From contig JAGDWI010000003.1 of assembly GCA_023269825.1 (NCBI GenBank), positions 312,996 through 376,995 on the forward strand: 64,000 nt of DNA. The letters are read 5' to 3'. Shown here in pieces: positions 35,284 through 45,031 of the stretch (its first letter is position 1; the number at the start of each line of letters is the position of its first letter). The notes below the pieces were generated by a model, which was not told the origin of the DNA, did no database searches, and worked only from the letters and a program-made list of their open reading frames with translations. Origin of the DNA: Desulfurococcaceae archaeon. GTDB taxonomy: Archaea > Thermoproteota > Thermoprotei_A > Sulfolobales > Desulfurococcaceae. A program made the translations under genes and the position numbers.

Positions 35284-35970
35284 ATGGCCACAATTAAGTA
35301 TTATGGGCACAGCTTCTTTGAAGTAATTTTAACTGGCTTTGATGAACGTGAGAAAGTCGTTTTAGTAGACCCCTGGGCTGAAAACCCGTTAAGCCCGGTT
35401 AAAGTCATTGATTTTAGAAATAGGAAAATAGATTACATAATAGTAACTCATGATCACGGGGATCATCTCGGTAACGCTGTTGATATCGCTAAATTAACTG
35501 GTGCCCCGGTAGTAGGAGTATATGAGATCGCGCTATACGCTGAAAACCACGGAGTTAGAGGAATAGGTGGAAACATTGGTGGAACATTGAACATACCTGA
35601 CTTAGAAATAGTTTTAACTCCCGCTTTTCACAGTAGTGAACGTGGTGCACCTACAGGAGTTGTTGTGAGAGGAAAAGATCTCACGGTCTACCATGCTGGA
35701 GACACTGGTTTATTCAGCGAGATGTCTTTAATAAGTGAACTCTACAATCCCGACATCGCTTTACTACCGATTGGAGGACACTTCACGATGGGTATTAGAG
35801 AAGCAGTTAAAGCAGTTGAGCTTCTTAAACCAAAAATCGTTATTCCAATGCACTATAACACTTTCCCGTTGATTCAAGCAGATCCAATTCACTTCAAGAA
35901 AGTAGTAGAAGAAAAAACGTCCACTAAAGTAGTTGTACTTAAACCAGGTGAAATCCTCCAGTATCCTTAA
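35284..35970 (+). CDS. UPF0173 metal-dependent hydrolase
   Basis: A 228-aa metallo-beta-lactamase-fold protein of the UPF0173 family. The metal motif is VTHDHGDHLGNAVD (residues about 56-69), followed by AFHSSERGAPTG, YHAGDTGLFSEM and VIPMHYNTFP. The natural substrate is unknown. It is 14 bases upstream of tyrS and is probably in the same transcript. Confidence 0.9.
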   Translation: MATIKYYGHSFFEVILTGFDEREKVVLVDPWAENPLSPVKVIDFRNRKIDYIIVTHDHGDHLGNAVDIAKLTGAPVVGVYEIALYAENHGVRGIGGNIGGTLNIPDLEIVLTPAFHSSERGAPTGVVVRGKDLTVYHAGDTGLFSEMSLISELYNPDIALLPIGGHFTMGIREAVKAVELLKPKIVIPMHYNTFPLIQADPIHFKKVVEEKTSTKVVVLKPGEILQYP

Positions 35971-35984
35971 TGGTGTAATTTTAG

Positions 35985-37079
35985 ATGAATATAGATGAAA
36001 AAATAAACATAGCTACACGTAATACCATTGAAGTCATCACAGTAGAAGAGTTAACAAAACTACTGTTCGAGAAAGATAAACCTAGAGGGTACATAGGGTT
36101 TGAGCCAAGCGGCCTAGTTCACGTTGGATGGTTAGTTTGGATGTATAAAGTGAAAGACCTGGTAGATGTAGGCGTAGATTTCTACGTTCTAGAGGCGACG
36201 TGGCATGCTTTCATAAACGATAAACTAGGGGGAGACATGGATCTCATTAGAAAAGCAGCTAAATACACTAGGAAAGTCCTCGAAGCCATAGGAGTAAACA
36301 TTAGTCACGTTCACTTCGTCGACGCAGAAGACTTAGTAGACGATAAAGATTACTGGGGAATACTAATAAAATCATCTAAAAGAACAAGTTTGTTGAGAGT
36401 GAAGAGAGCACTGACAATTATAGGTAGAACAGCTGATGAAGCTGAAACAGATTTTTCAAAGCTAATATATCCATTAATGCAAGTAACCGATATATTCTAC
36501 TTAGATCTAGATATAGCGCTGGGAGGCCTAGATCAAAGGAAAGCACACATGCTCGCACGCGATATAGCCGAGAAACTTGGATTTAAGAAACCTATAGCCA
36601 TGCACACACCCATAGTCTCAGGTCTTCTAGGCCCCTCAAAGAGAAAAAGCATGGTTGAAAACGAGGAAATAGACGAGGTAATGGCCGAAGTTAAAATGAG
36701 TAAAAGTAAACCTGAGACAGCTATATTCATCCATGAATCACCTGAGGAAGTAAGAAGCAAGATAATGAAAGCTTACTGCCCGCCCAGGGTCATTGAGTAT
36801 AACCCCATAATTGAGATAAATAGATATATTTTATTTCAGCAACCAGGCTTCATTTTACACGTTGAAAGACCCGAAAAATACGGTGGAGCATTAGACATAT
36901 ACAGTATCAACGAGCTAGAGGCACTGTACAAGGAGGGGAAACTCCACCCCTTAGACCTCAAGAACGCTACTGCCGAAGCACTAATTAAAGTATTGAGCGA
37001 TATTCAGAGAAAACTATTCTCAAGCAACGAAGCTGTAAATCTACTTGAAGAATTAAAACAAGCAAAGATAACTCGGTGA
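35985..37079 (+). CDS. tyrS: Tyrosyl-tRNA synthetase
   Basis: Class I synthetase of 364 aa, archaeal/eukaryotic type. The HIGH-like motif is GFEPSGLVHVGWL (residues about 38-50). Tyrosine-binding residues are in QVTDIFYLDLDIALGGLDQR and the KMSKS motif is VKMSKSKPETAIFI (about residue 236). Length is normal and the bacterial S4 tail is absent, as expected. The upstream neighbour is UPF0173 and tRNA-Ala follows. Confidence 0.96.
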   Translation: MNIDEKINIATRNTIEVITVEELTKLLFEKDKPRGYIGFEPSGLVHVGWLVWMYKVKDLVDVGVDFYVLEATWHAFINDKLGGDMDLIRKAAKYTRKVLEAIGVNISHVHFVDAEDLVDDKDYWGILIKSSKRTSLLRVKRALTIIGRTADEAETDFSKLIYPLMQVTDIFYLDLDIALGGLDQRKAHMLARDIAEKLGFKKPIAMHTPIVSGLLGPSKRKSMVENEEIDEVMAEVKMSKSKPETAIFIHESPEEVRSKIMKAYCPPRVIEYNPIIEINRYILFQQPGFILHVERPEKYGGALDIYSINELEALYKEGKLHPLDLKNATAEALIKVLSDIQRKLFSSNEAVNLLEELKQAKITR

Positions 37080-37133
37080 ATTCGAAGAAACGTGTTTTAA
37101 ACCCCCTCTGATAAATTAAGTTAATTATCGGGT

Positions 37134-37236
<103 letters not shown>

Positions 37237-37312
37237 CTTAACTATTTGATTTTAGCCTTCATCGTGACGCACATGCTTATAAAATCCCTTTATCTCTTAT
37301 GCTTTTATAGCG

Positions 37313-38425
37313 GTGTCTGAATTGGATGGTGATTTTTCAACAACGGTTTCGCTGATAATCCAGATTATTTGGATAATATTGTTTTTACTGCTGATTACTG
37401 GTTTAAACCAAAAAATACAGCTTAAAATATGGATCCTCGATATTAGAATGAAATTAAACACTATACAGAACATTCTCGAGGAAGATAAAGCAAAAGTGCG
37501 CGCAATACTGAGAAATCTTGGCGTTAATGTACCTGATGCTATTTTAGGTAGAGTGATCGATTTTTTCACCATAGAACCCGTTGACGTAGAGCCGACGGAT
37601 ATAATTAAGAGAATGGATCACCTTCTTCGCACCACGGAGACAAGTGTGAGGGGAATCATTGAGGGAGCACTACCGAGTATTGGGCGCTATGAGAGGAGTT
37701 TGATTGAGTCATCATTATCCATTATTTCAGCATTAAACATTGTTTACAAGGTGATCAGACACTATTTGATCACTGGTGAGCGCGAAAACAACTTCATTCT
37801 GATAATGCAATTAGAGTACTTAATGCCTCAGATAATGAGAATTGTTCAAACATATCACGAAGCACTTGAATCCTTTACGCAGGGGAGACCAGTGGGCGAT
37901 GGCGCGGGCCCATTAGTAGTCTACAATATTCTTGAGAAAAGCGAAGTGAAGTCAAGGAAAGTAATTGATGATACAAGCATCATAGAAGCACATTATAAAG
38001 GAAGAAGATTGATTCTCGTTAAAGCCGAAGGTCCCGGTAGCAATGTCGGGCATCCCGGAGCAGTTATAAGTAAGATTATAGACGAACTCAAAGGTGGAGT
38101 AGACTTAGTGATAACAATTGACGCAGCGCTGAAACTTGAAGGCGAAGAAACAGGCTCCATTGCCGAGGGAGTGGGTGCAGCGATAGGTGATCCGGGGCCA
38201 GAGAAGATAGCTATCGAGCGAGCTACTTCGAAATACAGTATTCCCCTTAGAGCTATGATTATTAAAATGGATCTTAAAGAGGCCATAACCACGATGAGAA
38301 AAGAAATATATGAAGCATGCGAGAGAACACTATCATACATTGACAAGATATTAGAAGAGAACACTCCACCCAATGCGACAGTGATTATTGCAGGTATAGG
38401 TAACACTATGGGTATACCTGGTTAA
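37313..38425 (+). CDS. DUF1512 family membrane-anchored protein
   Basis: A 370-aa protein of the archaeal DUF1512 family. One N-terminal membrane span (about residues 14-32, VSLIIQIIWIILFLLLITG) is followed by a large soluble part with conserved stretches GRPVGDGAGPLVVYN, LVKAEGPGSNVGHPGAVI, EGVGAAIGDPGPEK and a C-terminal GIGNTMGIPG. Function is unknown. The start is GTG at 37313. Its stop is 2 bases before the next gene, a small membrane zinc-ribbon protein. Confidence 0.82.
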   Translation: MSELDGDFSTTVSLIIQIIWIILFLLLITGLNQKIQLKIWILDIRMKLNTIQNILEEDKAKVRAILRNLGVNVPDAILGRVIDFFTIEPVDVEPTDIIKRMDHLLRTTETSVRGIIEGALPSIGRYERSLIESSLSIISALNIVYKVIRHYLITGERENNFILIMQLEYLMPQIMRIVQTYHEALESFTQGRPVGDGAGPLVVYNILEKSEVKSRKVIDDTSIIEAHYKGRRLILVKAEGPGSNVGHPGAVISKIIDELKGGVDLVITIDAALKLEGEETGSIAEGVGAAIGDPGPEKIAIERATSKYSIPLRAMIIKMDLKEAITTMRKEIYEACERTLSYIDKILEENTPPNATVIIAGIGNTMGIPG

Positions 38426-38427
38426 AG

Positions 38428-38703
38428 GTGATTAAAGTGTTCACGATGGAAATAGACATAACGAATATCATTCTAATAATAGCATTCATCATAATAGTAA
38501 TATACTTGATCTACGATTCGTATGCGCGTAAACCACGCAAGAGAGTACAAGTAGTCAGAGAGCTATTGGTTTGCACTAGCTGCAAGTTCACTGTTGAAAA
38601 AGACTTTGAACCAGGCGACTTCATAGGAATGATTAAGGGAAAATGCCCATCATGTGGAAGCAACTTGAAGGTTAAAGCAATATATGCAGTTGAGAAGAAG
38701 TAA
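38428..38703 (+). CDS. Membrane-anchored zinc-ribbon protein
   Basis: A 91-aa protein with one membrane span near the N-terminus (NIILIIAFIIIVIYLIY) and a cytoplasmic zinc ribbon CTSC...CPSCGSN (residues about 49-79). It follows DUF1512 by two bases and is probably made with it, perhaps as a membrane complex (inference). The start used is GTG at 38428; ATG at 38446 (MEIDITN) is an alternative. Confidence 0.75.
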   Translation: MIKVFTMEIDITNIILIIAFIIIVIYLIYDSYARKPRKRVQVVRELLVCTSCKFTVEKDFEPGDFIGMIKGKCPSCGSNLKVKAIYAVEKK

Positions 38704-38714
38704 ACTTTAAAAAC
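38702..38714 (+). promoter_or_regulatory. TATA box of 5S rRNA
   Basis: AAACTTTAAAAAC lies about 28 bases before the 5S rRNA 5' end, the normal distance for an archaeal TATA element. It directly follows the stop of the zinc-ribbon protein. Confidence 0.55.
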
Positions 38715-38736
38715 CCCACTTGGAAATAATAACTCT

Positions 38737-38867
38737 GGCGCCCGACCCGGCCATAGTGGCCGGGCAACACCCGGTCTCATTTCGAACCCGGAAGTTAAGC
38801 CGGCCACGTCAGGGTGGCAGTGAGGTCCGCGAGGCCTCGCAGCCGCCCTGAGCTGGGATCGGGCGCT
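38737..38867 (+). rRNA. rrf: 5S ribosomal RNA
   Basis: About 130 nt. Helix I is formed by GCGCCCGA (38738-38745) with TCGGGCGC (38859-38866). Internal hallmarks are CACCCGGTCTCATTTCGAAC and CCCGGAAGTTAAGCCGGCC (loops B/C region) plus GGTGGCAGTGAGGTCCGCGAG. The gene stands alone, away from 16S/23S genes, as is usual in Crenarchaeota. Confidence 0.95.
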
Positions 38868-38961
38868 CTACTTCTATTTCACGTTTATAAACCTCTTTTG
38901 GAGAGGTAGAATTTATAACCAGTTTTTATGCCATTAATATAAGAAAATGTTTGGTGATTAA

Positions 38962-39240
38962 ATGGTAAAGTTTTGCCCGAGATGTGGTTCAATAATGGTT
39001 CCAGTTAAGAAAGAGGGCAAAGTCTACATGAAGTGCACGAAGTGCGGGTATGAGACTATTGAGAAGGAGAAGAAATACGGTATGAAGTATCAAATTGAAT
39101 CAACGAAACGTGTTGCGACAGCAGTAGCGAGTGAGGCTAAAGAGAGAAAGCTTACTCCCGAGGAGAGGGAAATGCTCAACGAATACTATGAGATCTTCCT
39201 AGAGGAATTTGAAAGAGAACCAGAGGAATCAGAGGAGTAA
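38962..39240 (+). CDS. TFS/RpoM-like protein lacking the cleavage ribbon
   Basis: A 92-aa protein starting with an N-terminal zinc ribbon KFCPRCGSIMVPVKKEG...CTKCGYE, the same as the first ribbon of TFS/Rpb9. The second TFIIS-type ribbon with the acidic cleavage hairpin is absent. It is replaced by a charged helical tail (KLTPEEREMLNEYYEIFLEE). It may be a TFS paralogue without cleavage activity or an RNA polymerase-associated protein (inference). Confidence 0.7.
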   Translation: MVKFCPRCGSIMVPVKKEGKVYMKCTKCGYETIEKEKKYGMKYQIESTKRVATAVASEAKERKLTPEEREMLNEYYEIFLEEFEREPEESEE

Positions 39241-39393
39241 TAATCTCTGTATTAGTTTAAGTGTCAGGCAGCGTTTTTCATCATAACTCGGTGCCGTCAC
39301 CAAACATCATCCACAATATTCTTCTATTATAGTAACTTATATGTTATCTTAACCAAGTATACTTATATAGTTTGCAATTAAAGGTGCTTAAGC

Positions 39394-41202
39394 TTGGTTA
39401 GAGTAGCGGTTGTCGATAGGGATTACTGTAAACCATCTAAGTGCAACTTGGAGTGCATTAGGTTTTGCCCAGTTAATAGAAGCAGAAAGAAGAAGGCCAT
39501 TGACTTATCCGAAGATAAATCGAGAGCAGTAATATATGAAGACGTATGTGTTGGATGCGGTATATGTATCAAGAAATGTCCATATAACGCTATATCAATA
39601 GTGAATTTACCAGATGAGTTCGAAAAACTACTTGTGCACAGGTATGGGGAAAACATGTTCAAGTTGTACGGATTACCTGCACCAATGACGGGCAGTGTTC
39701 TAGGAATCGTGGGTCAGAACGGTGCGGGTAAAACAACGAGTATTAGAATACTATCAGGTCAACTGAGACCTAATCTAGGTAGAATTAATGATCCTCCCAC
39801 TCCAGATGAAGTCGTAAAAGCTTTTCGTGGAACAGAAATACAAGCATACCTAGTAAAGCTCTTTAATGGAGAAATAAATGCTATTGTTAAGCCTCAGTAC
39901 ATAGAATTAGCTAGAAGAACCCTTAAGGGTACTGTGAGAGAACTCCTGGTTAAAGCTGATGAAAAGGGATCAATAAGGGATATTGTCGCTGAAATGAGTT
40001 TAGAGCGAATACTTGATAAAAAAATCAGTGAATTAAGCGGAGGAGAGCTCCAAAAATTCCTCATATCTGCTGTTCTACTTAAAAATGCTAACGCATATTT
40101 CTTCGATGAACCCTGCAGCTACCTTGATATAAAGGAGAGAATGAGAATCGCGCGCGTGATAAGGGAATTCACGAACCCGAGTAAAAACTATGTTGTAGTT
40201 ATCGAGCATGATTTAACTGTCTTGGACTACATAACAGATCACGTGGCAGTAATATACGGTGAACCCGGTGTTTTCGGTATATCGTCGAAACCATACAGTA
40301 CTAGAGCCGGCATAAATACTTATCTAAAAGGCTATCTACCAGCGGAAAACATGAGGATCAGAGATTACGAAATAAAATTCAGAATAACTGTTAAAAGCGA
40401 AGTCAAAGAAGAAGCACCTTACCCTCTCCTCGCATGGAGTAAAATGGAGTTTCAGTATCCTCAATCAGGTTTTAAACTACGTGTAGAAGAAGGAGAAATC
40501 CGTGTAGGAGAAGTTATAGGTGTATGTGGACCAAACGGAATAGGTAAAACAACGTTTATTAAACTACTAAGTGGTGAACTAAAACCCTCTATTGGCGAAG
40601 TACTGATAACCGCTGGCAATGTTAGCGTTAAACCGCAGGAGGTCTCCCCTAAGCTCTTCTCGGAGGAAACAGTTTTAGGTAACTTGAAAGCTGCATCTCC
40701 TCTGGCAGTAGATCCAACGTCTTGGCTCTACATAGAGCTAGTGAAAAGACTTAAACTAAATAAATTACTTGAACGTAGAATAGAAGACCTAAGTGGGGGA
40801 GAATTACAGAAACTCGCAGTATCAACCGCGCTCGCGAAGGATGCGGACTTATACTTTCTTGATGAACCATCAGCGTATCTAGATGTTGAAGAACGCATTG
40901 CTGTAGCTAAGACTATAAGAAGAATCATCGAAGAAAAACATAAAGCAGCTATAGTTGTAGAACACGATTTACTGCTTCAAACCTATGTTAGCGATAAAGT
41001 AATGGTGTTCTGGGGGGAACCCGCTGTTGAGGGATACTCGAATAAACCAGTGGATCTACGTGAGGGATTAAACCTTCTACTAAAGCATCTCGAGGTAACT
41101 GTTCGCAGAGATGTTGAGACAGGGAGACCACGTATAAATAAGCCGGGTTCCGTATTAGATAGAGAGCAGAAACAAAAAGGTATATATTTCTCTGTAGAGT
41201 AA
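39394..41202 (+). CDS. ABCE1/Rli1 ribosome recycling ATPase
   Basis: Splits ribosomal subunits after termination. The 602-aa protein begins with two 4Fe-4S motifs, CKPSKCNLECIRFCP and CVGCGICIKKCP. Two ABC cassettes follow: GQNGAGKTTSIRIL / LSGGELQKFLIS / FDEPCSYLDIKER and GPNGIGKTTFIKLL / LSGGELQKLAVS / LDEPSAYLDVEER, separated by the hinge. The start is TTG at 39394, after GGTGC. It is monocistronic. Confidence 0.97.
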   Translation: MVRVAVVDRDYCKPSKCNLECIRFCPVNRSRKKKAIDLSEDKSRAVIYEDVCVGCGICIKKCPYNAISIVNLPDEFEKLLVHRYGENMFKLYGLPAPMTGSVLGIVGQNGAGKTTSIRILSGQLRPNLGRINDPPTPDEVVKAFRGTEIQAYLVKLFNGEINAIVKPQYIELARRTLKGTVRELLVKADEKGSIRDIVAEMSLERILDKKISELSGGELQKFLISAVLLKNANAYFFDEPCSYLDIKERMRIARVIREFTNPSKNYVVVIEHDLTVLDYITDHVAVIYGEPGVFGISSKPYSTRAGINTYLKGYLPAENMRIRDYEIKFRITVKSEVKEEAPYPLLAWSKMEFQYPQSGFKLRVEEGEIRVGEVIGVCGPNGIGKTTFIKLLSGELKPSIGEVLITAGNVSVKPQEVSPKLFSEETVLGNLKAASPLAVDPTSWLYIELVKRLKLNKLLERRIEDLSGGELQKLAVSTALAKDADLYFLDEPSAYLDVEERIAVAKTIRRIIEEKHKAAIVVEHDLLLQTYVSDKVMVFWGEPAVEGYSNKPVDLREGLNLLLKHLEVTVRRDVETGRPRINKPGSVLDREQKQKGIYFSVE

Positions 41203-41288
41203 ATTTAAATATTTATTTTAAAAAATCCAAGTATCCTTTGAAATAAGTTTATAAGCTTTTTACACATACTATTAAATGGGTGTAAAAT

Positions 41289-42431
41289 TTGGGTGAAAAA
41301 GTAACTCTCTCCATTATTAAAGCCGATGTTGGCAGTATTGCTGGTCACCACATGGTTCACCCGGATCAACTCGCAGCGGCTACCAAAATCCTGGCTGAGG
41401 CTAAACAGAAGGGTTTAATTATAGACTTCTATGTGACAAACGTTGGCGACGACATACAGTTGATCATGACTCATAACAAGGGGCCTGATGATCCAAACAT
41501 ACATGGCTTAGCATGGGAGTCATTCCACGCAGCTGCGAAAGTTGCTCGTGAACTGAAGTTGTATGCGGCTGGACAAGACCTGCTATCTGAAGCTTTTTCG
41601 GGGAACGTGAGGGGGTTGGGACCAGGTGTAGCGGAGTTAGAAATGGAGGAAAGATCATCTGAACCCGTAATAACCTTCCACGCTGATAAAACAGAGCCTG
41701 GAGCATTCAACCTACCAGTATTTAGGATATTTGCCGACCCATTCAACACCGCTGGTTTAGTAATAGATCCCAAGATGCATGATGGCTTCGTGTTTGAAGT
41801 ATATGATTTATTTGAAGGCAGAAGTGTTCTAATGAAATCACCGGAGGAGATGTACGATATACTAGCACTCATTGGTACGACAGGAAGATATGTCGTAAGG
41901 AGAGTTTATAGAAAAAGCGATAACTTACTAACAGCCGTTGTAAGCGTTGAGAGATTAAACCTCATGGCTGGTAAATACGTGGGTAAAGACGACCCCGTAG
42001 CAATCATCAGAGCACAGCATGGTTTACCAGCAGTGGGTGAAATACTTGAAGCATTCGCGTTTCCACACTTAGTTGCAGGGTGGATGAGAGGTAGTCACTA
42101 TGGTCCATTAATGCCTGTACCTTTGAGATACGCTAAAGTAACAAGGTTCGATGGTCCACCAAGAATAATTGCACTAGGTTGGAACATCAATAAGGGTAAA
42201 TTAATTGGGCCCGTAGACTTATTCGATGACGTAGCGTACGATGAAACGAGGAGACAAGCACAACTAATAGCCGAGTACATGAGACGCCACGGGCCCTTCA
42301 TGCCTCATAGGCTTGGACCCGAGGAGATGGAGTACACTACGCTACCAGATGTTCTCCAGAAACTAAAAGATAGATTCGTTAAAGCCGAGGACGCGTACAA
42401 GGTTATCAGGAAACACAGTGAGGCACTCTAG
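41289..42431 (+). CDS. Fructose-1,6-bisphosphate aldolase/phosphatase
   Basis: Bifunctional gluconeogenic enzyme of 380 aa that condenses triose phosphates and dephosphorylates the product. The N-terminus VTLSIIKADVGSIAGHHMVH supplies metal ligands (Asp, His). The Schiff-base and aldolase residues lie in PVPLRYAKVTRFDGPPRI (Tyr, Lys). The start is TTG at 41289. Triosephosphate isomerase, which makes one of its substrates, follows on the same strand after 73 bases. Confidence 0.97.
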   Translation: MGEKVTLSIIKADVGSIAGHHMVHPDQLAAATKILAEAKQKGLIIDFYVTNVGDDIQLIMTHNKGPDDPNIHGLAWESFHAAAKVARELKLYAAGQDLLSEAFSGNVRGLGPGVAELEMEERSSEPVITFHADKTEPGAFNLPVFRIFADPFNTAGLVIDPKMHDGFVFEVYDLFEGRSVLMKSPEEMYDILALIGTTGRYVVRRVYRKSDNLLTAVVSVERLNLMAGKYVGKDDPVAIIRAQHGLPAVGEILEAFAFPHLVAGWMRGSHYGPLMPVPLRYAKVTRFDGPPRIIALGWNINKGKLIGPVDLFDDVAYDETRRQAQLIAEYMRRHGPFMPHRLGPEEMEYTTLPDVLQKLKDRFVKAEDAYKVIRKHSEAL

Positions 42432-42504
42432 TTGCTATTTTTAAAATAAATGTTATCACATAGTTTTTTTATACCAGTTTCTCATAGAATATATAGGGGT
42501 TCAT

Positions 42505-43209
42505 ATGAAACCGATTTTAGCAGTTAATTTTAAAGCATATTATCCTCATAGTTTCGGAAAACACGCTATTGAATTAGCAAAAGCAGCTTCTAAAATACAG
42601 GAAGAATATGATATTGAAGTGATTCTAGCACCGCCCTTCACGGAGCTATATAGGGTACTTGACGTGGTTAAAAATACTAAGGTCAAAGTTTACGCCCAGC
42701 ACGCGGATCCACTAGAACCCGGGGCTATAACAGGCTTCATTCCACTCGAGGGATTAAAGGAGCTAGGAGTACATGGAGTCATAATTAATCATAGTGAACA
42801 CAGATTGAAGCTAGCTGAGATAAACTATTTGATCAAGAAAGCCCGCGCATTAAACTTAGAGGTTTTAGCGTGCGCTGATGTCCCCGAAACAGGAGCATCT
42901 ATTGCTGTCCTAGAACCCCACATGGTTGCAGTTGAACCACCTGAATTAATAGGGAGCGGAGTAAGCGTTAGTAAAGCCAAACCAGAAGTTATAACTAGAA
43001 GCGTAGACCTTATTAGAAAAGTAAACCCTGAAGTTAAAATCTTAACGGGAGCTGGAATATCAACTGGTGAAGACGTTTATATAGCGATTAAACTGGGAAC
43101 AATAGGTGTACTAGTAGCCTCAGCTATTGTTAAAGCTAAAGACGTATATCAAGTCATGAAGGATATGGCTTCTCACGCTGTAAAAGCTGTTGAAGAATTG
43201 AGGAAATAA
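42505..43209 (+). CDS. tpiA: Triosephosphate isomerase
   Basis: Archaeal short TIM of 234 aa. Catalytic lysine in ILAVNFKAYYPH, histidine in GVIINHSEHRLKLAE, glutamate in MVAVEPPELIGSG. The phosphate-gripping GAGISTGEDV and GVLVASAIVKAKD follow. It interconverts dihydroxyacetone phosphate and glyceraldehyde 3-phosphate, feeding the upstream FBP aldolase/phosphatase. Confidence 0.97.
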   Translation: MKPILAVNFKAYYPHSFGKHAIELAKAASKIQEEYDIEVILAPPFTELYRVLDVVKNTKVKVYAQHADPLEPGAITGFIPLEGLKELGVHGVIINHSEHRLKLAEINYLIKKARALNLEVLACADVPETGASIAVLEPHMVAVEPPELIGSGVSVSKAKPEVITRSVDLIRKVNPEVKILTGAGISTGEDVYIAIKLGTIGVLVASAIVKAKDVYQVMKDMASHAVKAVEELRK

Positions 43210-43262
43210 TGTTTAAGCGAAAAACTTAAATCCCCACTATTTTAATTTATTTTTTATTCGAA

Positions 43263-43361
43263 GCCGCCGTAGCTCAGCCTGGTGGAGCGCCGGCCTCGTA
43301 TGGCTTAATACACCGAGGTCGAGAAAGCCGGGGGACGCGGGTTCAAATCCCGCCGGCGGCT
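43263..43361 (+). tRNA. tRNA-Thr (CGT) with intron
   Basis: Acceptor GCCGCCG/CGGCGGC, anticodon stem CCGGC/GCCGG with spliced loop CTCGTAA (anticodon CGT), T-arm GCGGGTTCAAATCCCGC. Discriminator is U, usual for archaeal tRNA-Thr. A 25-nt intron (43301-43325) lies at the 37/38 site. Mature length 74 nt. Confidence 0.94.
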
Positions 43362-43420
43362 TATTCGTTTTCTAAAGCATCTACAAGTGATCCGCTAGCC
43401 GGTTTCTCGTCGAAATCTAC

Positions 43421-44869
43421 TCATATAACTACTTCTACTCTGATCTCGTGAACATTTACTCCTCGCTTAGCATAGGATTTAATCACAACGTCTCCGGGTT
43501 TTAAGTAGCCTTGTTCCCTGGTTTTCGAGTATAGTTCTTCAACGCCTTTCTCGTAGTCATCTTGCTCAGTTAGCTTCATGGATAAATCAACAGGGTTTAC
43601 TCCATAGTAAATAGTGTATTTCTCCAGTAATTTTCTACTCCAGCTACCAACAAACACAAGTACTCTCGGTCTAAGTTTAGATATTAAGGGTACAGTGCGC
43701 CCTGTTTTAGTGTAAGCTAAGACTACTCCTTCAAGGCTTTCAGCTAGATATAGGAGTCCTTGAACATATTTTTCTAGTAGAGTAGTTGGTTTTATGAGTT
43801 TCCTGGATTGTTCTACTACTACAGGAGACATGTTCTTGAAAGCAGTATCAGCAATTACTCTAGCCCATTTAACTGAGTCTACAGGGTACTTACCTATCGC
43901 GGTTTCATTAGTTAACAGTATTGCATCAGCTAGGCTGTGCACTATGTTGTATAATCCAACTACGTCGCTTCTACTAGGTCTATTGTTTTCAATCATGGAA
44001 TCGAGGATATCTGTGGCTACTATTACAGGCTTGTTTTTCTCCACGGAGATTTTAATGATCTGTTCTTGGAGCAACGGTATTGTCTCTATTGGGAAGTGAA
44101 CACCGAGATCCCCGCGTGCTATCAGTATAGCGTCCGATAAATCAGCTATCTTATTAGCGTTTCTTACTCCACTCGGTGTCTCGATTTTCGAGATTATTCC
44201 AGTGTCACAATTCAGTTGAGTTAACAAGTCTTTAACGAACTGCACATCCTGCTCATTTCTAACATAGCTGAGTGCTATGTAGGTGAAGTTCTCATTGCAA
44301 GCATACTTAACTAGTTCAAGATCTCTATCACTTAGGAAACCTGTGGGAAGCTCCTTGCCTAATATAACAATTTTTCTTCCTGGTTTGAGAACACCTGGGT
44401 TTTTAACTAAGCACTTAACGTGATCGGCGTCTACCTCGAGTACTCTCAGTTCTACTTCTCCATCACCATACAGTATTACGTCTCCTGGTTCAAGAACATC
44501 AAATACTTCTCCAGGATTAACTGGTATTTCAGCGGATCCCTCGCTGGATTGAGTTGACTTAGCTCTAGTTAATTGAACTACATCTCCTTTTTTAACTTCG
44601 ATCGTCGTGAAATTACCTGTTCTAACCTGGGGACCAGGTATATCGCCGATCACTGATACTACTGCGTCTAGTTCTGCGGATGCTTCCCTTATATTTTTAA
44701 CATAAGCACTCCATGTTTCAGGATTCCCGAAAGCCATGTTTATCCTGAAGCCGGAAACACCGCTCCTAATCATTTCTTTTACTGACTCGAGATCAGCTGT
44801 TGCAGGCCCAATGGTTGCTAATACTTTAACACCTCTACTCATTTGAACAAAACGTCTTAAACTACTCAA
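43421..44869 (-). CDS. pyk: Pyruvate kinase
   Basis: A 482-aa glycolytic enzyme making pyruvate and ATP. The barrel start is VKVLATIGPATADLESV. The usual NxSHG motif is GFRINMAFGN, a variant seen in crenarchaeal enzymes. The active-site lysine/metal region is ISKIETPSGVRNANKI and LIARGDLGVHFP, followed by ATDILDSMIENNRPSRSDV. TTG at 44869 has GGGAGAT upstream and is preferred over ATG at 44842, which has no ribosome site. It is transcribed away from the microprotein gene. Confidence 0.95.
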   Translation of the reverse strand: MSSLRRFVQMSRGVKVLATIGPATADLESVKEMIRSGVSGFRINMAFGNPETWSAYVKNIREASAELDAVVSVIGDIPGPQVRTGNFTTIEVKKGDVVQLTRAKSTQSSEGSAEIPVNPGEVFDVLEPGDVILYGDGEVELRVLEVDADHVKCLVKNPGVLKPGRKIVILGKELPTGFLSDRDLELVKYACNENFTYIALSYVRNEQDVQFVKDLLTQLNCDTGIISKIETPSGVRNANKIADLSDAILIARGDLGVHFPIETIPLLQEQIIKISVEKNKPVIVATDILDSMIENNRPSRSDVVGLYNIVHSLADAILLTNETAIGKYPVDSVKWARVIADTAFKNMSPVVVEQSRKLIKPTTLLEKYVQGLLYLAESLEGVVLAYTKTGRTVPLISKLRPRVLVFVGSWSRKLLEKYTIYYGVNPVDLSMKLTEQDDYEKGVEELYSKTREQGYLKPGDVVIKSYAKRGVNVHEIRVEVVI

Positions 44870-44987
44870 TGAGATCTCCCTTCAAATAGTAAACCCGATA
44901 AATTATCACGGATTTCTAACTTTATAACTTTAATATACTCGTACTCCCCTCTTCTGAAGAGATGCTCACTGCTTTAACGCTAAGCAA

Positions 44988-44999
44988 ATATTTATAAAT
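44988..44999 (+). promoter_or_regulatory. TATA box of the Trp/Glu microprotein gene
   Basis: ATATTTATAAAT preceded by the BRE-like AAGCAA. A start site 24-27 bases downstream falls near 45020, leaving a leader of about 12 bases with GGGGATG before the TTG at 45032. Confidence 0.6.
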
Positions 45000-45031
45000 C
45001 CTGTATAATACGTGGAGTATGGGGATGTAGT

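Noticed and set aside
38737-38867. Ribosomal RNA operon
   Set aside because: Only 5S is present; no 16S or 23S signature sequence occurs anywhere in the window.
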